Shown piece by piece: positions 5,971 to 8,801 of a stretch of 8,801 nt of DNA (its first letter is position 1; each line of letters begins with the position of its first letter). The stretch comes from Patescibacteria group bacterium. Its GTDB lineage: Bacteria > Patescibacteriota > Minisyncoccia > Phycocordibacterales > SBAW01. Where the stretch lies: assembly GCA_030916835.1 (NCBI GenBank), contig JAUPWA010000033.1, positions 1 to 8,801 of the forward strand, written 5' to 3'. The position numbers were made by a program, and so were the translations under genes. The notes beneath the pieces were generated by a model. The model had not been told where the DNA came from. It ran no database searches and saw only the letters and a list, made by a program, of their open reading frames with translations.

Positions 5971-6587
5971 TGCATGTCCTTGTTGGAGGAGCGGTGCTCA
6001 AAAAAACACCACCAGTACTAGAAGAGCTGCGGTGGGAGAGTATATCGATAGAGGAGATCCTCTCGCTCGCGACCACCGCATCACTCTTGGGCGATACGCA
6101 GGCCTATAAGTTCGACGGCGCTTTGGCGAGCACTCGAGGCGAGGAGTTTTTAGATGCAAGTAAAGTGCTCGCACAATCGCCACACACCTTCATTTTTGTT
6201 GAAGAAAAACTTTTAAAAAAGCCGACCGATATTCTTACCAAAGCAGGTGCTGAAATTGTTGCAGCAAAAAAAGAAGCAAAGGAGGAAAAAGAATCATTTA
6301 ATGTTTTTGCGCTTACCTATGCGTTTGCCGCTAAAGACAAAAAGAAGCTCTGGCTGCTCTTTGCTGATGCGCTGCGTGAAGGAGTGGTACCCGAAGCGAT
6401 TGCAGGCATCTTGCACTGGAAGGTGCGCGACCTGTATAGCAAGCGACAATTTAAAGGAAGCGGCGGAGTGTATACCGAACATGAGTTGCGCGCCTACTCA
6501 GGAGCGCTCGTGACTTTGTACCATGACTCACACCGTGGCGCCGGCGACCTGGGAGTGCTCCTCGAGCGGTTTATTTTGCTGCTATAA
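5967..6587 (+). CDS. holA: Short DNA polymerase III delta subunit-like protein (HolA-like)
   Basis: The delta subunit opens the beta clamp as part of the clamp loader. This 206-residue protein resembles the later part of HolA: a stretch ending in SPHTFIFVEEKLLKK (71-85), a lysine/glutamate-rich linker (99-109) and a helical segment, FNVFALTYAFAAKDKKKLW then GILHWKVRDLY (111-157), like the collar-side region of delta. Typical HolA is about 330-340 residues and begins with an AAA+-like domain; most of that is missing here and no P-loop is seen. The start overlaps the polA stop as ATGA, so translation is probably coupled, and no -10 box lies 6-7 bases upstream. A second ATG follows at once (5970). 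The replication neighbour polA supports the call, but the similarity is judged by eye, and a diverged unrelated protein remains possible. Confidence 0.55.
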   Translation: MMHVLVGGAVLKKTPPVLEELRWESISIEEILSLATTASLLGDTQAYKFDGALASTRGEEFLDASKVLAQSPHTFIFVEEKLLKKPTDILTKAGAEIVAAKKEAKEEKESFNVFALTYAFAAKDKKKLWLLFADALREGVVPEAIAGILHWKVRDLYSKRQFKGSGGVYTEHELRAYSGALVTLYHDSHRGAGDLGVLLERFILLL

Positions 6588-6588
6588 T
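6583..6588 (+). promoter_or_regulatory. Extended -10 box (TGC-TATAAT) before the gene at 6595, leaderless layout
   Basis: A perfect TATAAT preceded by TGC (extended -10) ends 6 bases before the ATG at 6595. It overlaps the stop codon of the HolA-like gene. The clearest of the -10-like boxes in the window; no -35 is seen. Confidence 0.6.
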
Positions 6589-6594
6589 TTTAGG

Positions 6595-7290
6595 ATGGGA
6601 CACAAGCTCTTTTTCATGATCTTCTTTTTGTGTGTGGTGGCGGGCATAGCGTTTATGGCGGCATTTAGTCTTAATCTTTTGCCACCAAACTTGAATCAGT
6701 TCGTATACTCTGTATTCCCATCCTCGTCGCAAGAAACACGACCCCCATATTTAGAAAAATTTGAAGGGCATTGGGGTGCTACTTTTAATCCGTCACAAAA
6801 CTGGTCGCAGGTAGCAAAGTGTGCCAACTCGGTGGGGACCTTTACTGTGCGAAATGGAAAGCTTACCGGCACTATTGGCTCGGTAGGCTCCTCGGGGGTA
6901 GAGGGGAGCATTACTCCTGATGGGTCAGTGAGTGGGGCATTCACGATTGGGGGGCAAAATAAGGGGACATTTACTGGTCGTATTGTGGGGGAGGTTGGCG
7001 AACTTGCATGGAAGGATTCGGTCGACTGTGCCGGGATCATCAAACTTCAAAAACTAGATCCCGTAAACGATCCTGTTGTGGCAAGAATATCTTCGTTTAT
7101 CGACGGAGTGACGCTTACCCGTGGCAGCATGACGGAGTCGCCCTCAATCGACGAGACTTTGTATGAGGGAGATGTGCTCAATTTGCCCGCAGGCTCCTCG
7201 ATACGTCTCTTGGTAGGGAATGGGTTTATTAAAACACCACTGGAGTTGGCTGGCCCGACCACATATACTGTCCCTGCTCCTGAGAAGTAG
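6595..7290 (+). CDS. Exported or membrane-anchored protein of unknown function, with a possible FecR-like C-terminus
   Basis: The 231-residue product begins with MGHK and a hydrophobic segment (about 5-27) that acts as a signal peptide or N-terminal anchor, so the rest is probably outside the membrane. Residues about 55-153 are rich in Gly, Thr and Ser with alternating short beta-type strands (GTFTV, GKLTGTI, GSVSGAFTI, GTFTGRI) and two cysteines (C76, C145) at either end that could form a disulphide. Residues about 163-227 (LYEGDVLNLPAGSSIRLLV and following) resemble a FecR-type beta domain in which GD and hydrophobic turns recur; this is a tentative match by eye. The start is fixed by a perfect TATAAT 6 bases upstream, discarding an earlier ATG at 6523 that lies inside the HolA-like gene. 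A terminator-like hairpin follows. The specific function is not recognised. Confidence 0.8.
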   Translation: MGHKLFFMIFFLCVVAGIAFMAAFSLNLLPPNLNQFVYSVFPSSSQETRPPYLEKFEGHWGATFNPSQNWSQVAKCANSVGTFTVRNGKLTGTIGSVGSSGVEGSITPDGSVSGAFTIGGQNKGTFTGRIVGEVGELAWKDSVDCAGIIKLQKLDPVNDPVVARISSFIDGVTLTRGSMTESPSIDETLYEGDVLNLPAGSSIRLLVGNGFIKTPLELAGPTTYTVPAPEK

Positions 7291-7292
7291 AG

Positions 7293-7334
7293 GCACTATA
7301 AAAGTTACTAAGTTTTTGCTATAGTGCTTTTGTT
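7293..7334 (+). terminator. Hairpin with T-rich tail after the unknown gene
   Basis: GCACTATA (7293-7300) pairs perfectly with TATAGTGC (7320-7327), 8 bp, and AAA/TTT in the loop can extend the stem across a small bulge. TTTTGTT follows (7328-7334). It begins 3 bases after the stop of the gene at 6595, so it fits an intrinsic terminator for the + strand block. The right arm contains TATAGT, the presumed -10 of tRNA-Lys. Confidence 0.55.
7317..7325 (+). promoter_or_regulatory. Extended -10-like box of tRNA-Lys (TGC-TATAGT)
   Basis: TATAGT (7320-7325) preceded by TGC lies 15 bases before the tRNA 5' end, leaving a leader of about 8-9 bases for RNase P. The same TGCTATA precedes the gene at 6595. 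No -35 consensus is seen. Confidence 0.45.
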
Positions 7335-7340
7335 CACTAT

Positions 7341-7413
7341 CCGCCTATAGCTCAGTTGGTAGAGCAGCTCCCTTTTAAGGAGACGGTCGTAGGTTCGAAT
7401 CCTACTGGGCGGA
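7341..7413 (+). tRNA. trnK: tRNA-Lys (anticodon TTT)
   Basis: The 73-base cloverleaf folds fully: acceptor CCGCCTA/TGGGCGG (7 bp with one G-U), D arm GCTC-AGTTGGTA-GAGC, anticodon loop CTTTTAA giving anticodon TTT, a 5-base variable loop, T arm GTAGG-TTCGAAT-CCTAC, and discriminator A at 7413. The outermost anticodon-stem pair is G27/A43, a mismatch. CCA is not encoded (CTC follows), so it must be added by CCA nucleotidyltransferase. It decodes AAA/AAG and belongs to the class expected to carry t6A37, the product of the pathway that includes TsaE. Confidence 0.97.
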
Positions 7414-7431
7414 CTCGATTTTGCACAGCGC

Positions 7432-7923
7432 TCAAAGGGTTTGGCGCACCCTGTTTCGCAAGGTAAAAAGCGCTATGCCTGCGGTTACGGAAACATTAAG
7501 AGATTCTTTGGTGCCGTGCATGGGGATTTCGAGAATAACATCACATTTTTCAAGCACTGAGGCAGAGACGCCGCGCACCTCATTACCCAACACAAGAGCA
7601 ACCTTTTCTATGGAAAGGTGTGGTGGAAAAGAAAAATCAAAAAGATTCTGCGAGCGAGGGTCTTGCTCTATTGCAGCAACAAAACACCCCGCTGCGCGCA
7701 ATTTTTTTAGCGTGGGTCCGAGGGTTTGGGTGTACACCCAAGGGACCGTTTTTTCAGCGCCAAGCGACACTTTTGTAAAATCGCTACGCGCGCGACCAAA
7801 ACGATCTATGGGCGCAGGGGAGTAGCCCGAGAGAATAATACTCGACACGCCCGCTGCGTCAGCGGTACGAAATATAGACCCAACATTATGGACACTGCGG
7901 ATGTTGTGCAGGATGAGAATCAC
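7432..7923 (-). CDS. SpoU/TrmH-family RNA 2'-O-methyltransferase
   Basis: A SPOUT-fold, S-adenosylmethionine-dependent enzyme that methylates ribose 2'-hydroxyls of tRNA or rRNA. The 163 residues contain the three SpoU motifs: motif 1 NVGSIFRTADAAG (13-25, with N13, G15, R19), motif 2 VALVLGNEVRGVS (108-120) and motif 3 IPMHGTKESLNVSVTAG (133-149). It is a bare catalytic domain without an RNA-binding extension. It is not TrmL, whose motif 1 differs; the target (for example tRNA G18 or another site) cannot be read from the sequence. The start is GTG (7921-7923) with TAGTAT ending 6 bases upstream, and the N-terminus is typical with this start. It is downstream of the DoxX-like gene by 22 bases and convergent with tRNA-Lys across 18 bases. 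Confidence 0.92.
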   Translation of the reverse strand: MILILHNIRSVHNVGSIFRTADAAGVSSIILSGYSPAPIDRFGRARSDFTKVSLGAEKTVPWVYTQTLGPTLKKLRAAGCFVAAIEQDPRSQNLFDFSFPPHLSIEKVALVLGNEVRGVSASVLEKCDVILEIPMHGTKESLNVSVTAGIALFTLRNRVRQTL

Positions 7924-7929
7924 GAGCCC

Positions 7930-7935
7930 ATACTA
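7930..7935 (-). promoter_or_regulatory. -10-like box of the SpoU-type gene (TAGTAT), leaderless layout
   Basis: TAGTAT on the - strand ends 6 bases before the GTG start. A TTGATA lies 21 bases further upstream, too far for a normal -35. It supports the GTG start and separate transcription from the DoxX-like gene. Confidence 0.45.
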
Positions 7936-7945
7936 CACAAAAAAG

Positions 7946-8347
7946 TTATATACGGATATCAAACGCAAAGAAACCAGCGCCTGTTATTAAGAGCGAGAGG
8001 CTCATAAGTATGAGCAGGATATAGGTTGAGGGGGGCAGGGGGAGCACCTGCTGGTAGTTTTTAGTTCCAACAAGGTGCTTCAAAAACACGAGTGCCGACA
8101 CAATCGCAGCCCACTGCGTGTTCCATCCAACCAAAAGGCATGCCGCGAGCACGAGCGGGAGTGCAACCGATGCCCAAACCATCCACGAGCGCATGGTGCC
8201 CACCACTGGTACGCTTAGACCAATGAGTTTTGAGCGCTCTCGCACAAGAAACTGAGCAATGTAGATACAGACAACAACCAACACAAACCGCACCATAGTA
8301 GGCTCAAAGTATTGATAGGTGAGTAGGTTGGGGAAAGGGTTTAACAT
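7946..8347 (-). CDS. DoxX-like four-helix membrane protein
   Basis: The 133-residue product has four hydrophobic segments: about 19-35, 55-76, 78-93 and 109-129. The last ends in LLITGAGFFAFD, a close fit to the GAG...D signature near the end of DoxX/SURF4-like proteins, and the preceding GWNTQWAAIVSALVFLKHL matches the usual family segment. DoxX-like proteins lie in the inner membrane; most have no firm biochemical role, and some take part in redox or thiosulphate:quinone chemistry. The ATG at 8345-8347 is chosen because the stop of the upstream gene ends one base before it (TAA-C-ATG), so translation is probably coupled. An earlier in-frame start (8404) would overlap that gene by 56 bases. 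No Shine-Dalgarno and no -10 box is seen at 6-7 bases, fitting an operon-internal gene. Confidence 0.72.
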   Translation of the reverse strand: MLNPFPNLLTYQYFEPTMVRFVLVVVCIYIAQFLVRERSKLIGLSVPVVGTMRSWMVWASVALPLVLAACLLVGWNTQWAAIVSALVFLKHLVGTKNYQQVLPLPPSTYILLILMSLSLLITGAGFFAFDIRI

Positions 8348-8348
8348 G

Positions 8349-8558
8349 TTAGGTGGTTGAAGTATCGTTAGTAGTTTGTGGTTGGAGCACTGGCGCCCCT
8401 TCAATTAGTGGTGTTGTTGGGTTTATGAAAAAACCTTCACCGTTGAGCGAGTCGAGCCCGCCACGCACCCAGATGAGCGCGGTAAGTATGCCGATAACCG
8501 CAATGATAAATATAACTGGTTCCCAGGGGCTTGACCCCTCGCTTCCTGCGTCTGACAC
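8349..8558 (-). CDS. Small single-TM membrane protein of unknown function
   Basis: A 69-residue protein with a short acidic/serine-rich N-terminus (about 1-12), one hydrophobic segment (about 14-31) and a Pro/Thr-rich tail rich in polar residues (about 44-69). No enzyme motif is seen. It begins with GTG (8556-8558), 4 bases after the murE stop, and ends one base before the DoxX-like ATG. TAGAAT ends 6 bases upstream of the GTG, inside the end of murE. Small one-TM proteins of this type occur often beside envelope genes in Parcubacteria. Its reality rests on tight packing between two recognised genes, coherent membrane features and the start-site box. Confidence 0.65.
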   Translation of the reverse strand: MSDAGSEGSSPWEPVIFIIAVIGILTALIWVRGGLDSLNGEGFFINPTTPLIEGAPVLQPQTTNDTSTT

Positions 8559-8562
8559 CTCT

Positions 8563-8801
8563 TTATTCTACCGTATTCTCAGTGATGCCAAGGAGTTTGT
8601 GCAGCTCCTCCTTTGCAACATGATGGTCACTCCAAGGCTCTTTGGTGCCATGAGGGCCCATGATGTATGGGTCGGTGCCTTTGCCGGTCAGCAACACAAC
8701 GTCGCCGGGGCACGCCTGCTTGAGCGCTTCGCGTATTGCCTCGCGCCGGTCAAACACTATGTGTGGTTGGTGCTCAGAAAACCCTTTCGCTATCTCACCT
8801 A
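8563..8801 (-). CDS. murE: MurE-type Mur ligase, C-terminal end (5' part beyond window)
   Basis: MurE adds the third amino acid (usually meso-diaminopimelate or lysine) to UDP-MurNAc-L-Ala-D-Glu in the cytoplasm. The 78 visible residues are the C-terminal end of the third domain: FDRREAI followed by GDVVLLTGKGTDPY and the closing WSDHHVAKEEL, which match the DR..AI, GD.V...GKG and (F/Y)(D/S)D(R/H)..A..EL landmarks of MurE. The second landmark reads GKGTDPY where many MurE proteins have GKGHE.Y. The determinant of amino-acid choice (DNPR-type motif) lies in the missing part, so the substrate cannot be told. The stop TAA lies at 8563-8565. Another Mur ligase (MurC/D/F) is less likely because the GKG segment is MurE-like. 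Confidence 0.82.
   Translation of the reverse strand, partial: GEIAKGFSEHQPHIVFDRREAIREALKQACPGDVVLLTGKGTDPYIMGPHGTKEPWSDHHVAKEELHKLLGITENTVE
8565..8570 (-). promoter_or_regulatory. -10-like box of the small membrane gene (TAGAAT), leaderless layout
   Basis: TAGAAT on the - strand ends 6 bases before the GTG start and overlaps the last codons and stop of murE. An AGAG directly abuts the GTG, too close for a Shine-Dalgarno. Confidence 0.4.

Noticed and set aside
6523..6594. Start of the unknown exported protein at 6523
   Set aside because: It would overlap the HolA-like gene by 65 bases and place non-hydrophobic residues before a clean signal segment; the ATG at 6595 is preceded by a perfect TATAAT.
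7414..7431. Dedicated terminator after tRNA-Lys
   Set aside because: Only a short GATTTT follows the tRNA and no hairpin other than the tRNA itself is present in the 18-base gap before the SpoU gene.
1..8801. CRISPR array, insertion sequence, prophage or toxin-antitoxin locus
   Set aside because: No regularly spaced direct repeats, transposase or integrase motifs, or phage proteins were found; all sizeable frames belong to housekeeping or small membrane proteins.

Overview
The window looks like a piece of a small, compact genome from the Candidate Phyla Radiation (Patescibacteria, probably a Parcubacteria/Kaiserbacteria-like lineage). The evidence is family-level only: reduced versions of core genes (a PolA with no proofreading exonuclease motifs, a very short HolA-like protein), a PilB-type ATPase, a DoxX-like protein, tiny membrane proteins, and short palindromic repeats inside reading frames of a kind often seen in these genomes. 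TGA acts as a stop (polA, the SpoU-type gene), so the standard bacterial code applies and Gracilibacteria-type recoding is not seen. No taxonomic marker is present to confirm the lineage.

Layout. 1-923 (-): ruvB, 3' end cut by the window. 924-1259: a 336-base gap with no convincing gene but with a long imperfect inverted repeat (988-1191), possibly a structured RNA. 1260-2933 (-): pilB/gspE-like ATPase. It is divergent, across only 37 bases, from a + strand block: tsaE (2971), polA (3478), a HolA-like gene overlapping polA by ATGA (5967), a secreted or membrane-anchored unknown (6595), a hairpin/terminator, and tRNA-Lys(TTT) (7341-7413). Convergent with these is a - strand block read from the right edge: murE 3' end, a one-TM small protein, a four-TM DoxX-like protein and a SpoU/TrmH-type RNA 2'-O-methyltransferase (ending at 7432).

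Functional themes. The genes are mostly housekeeping: recombination (RuvB), replication and repair (PolA, HolA-like), tRNA function (TsaE for t6A37, tRNA-Lys, SpoU methyltransferase), peptidoglycan synthesis (MurE), and surface or export (PilB, the unknown exported protein, DoxX-like). tRNA-Lys(TTT) reads ANN codons and is a t6A substrate class, so TsaE and this tRNA are functionally linked, although their proximity may be chance.

The most interesting signals are not genes. (1) Seven genes that can start a transcript have a -10-like hexamer (TAnnnT) ending exactly 6 or 7 bases before the start codon and no well-placed Shine-Dalgarno, while the two operon-internal genes lack it; this is the layout expected for leaderless mRNAs. 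(2) An approximately 204-base inverted-repeat element lies between pilB and ruvB. (3) Three short palindromic repeats lie in frame inside tsaE and polA, one of them nested within a 79-base composite inverted repeat in the PolA linker.
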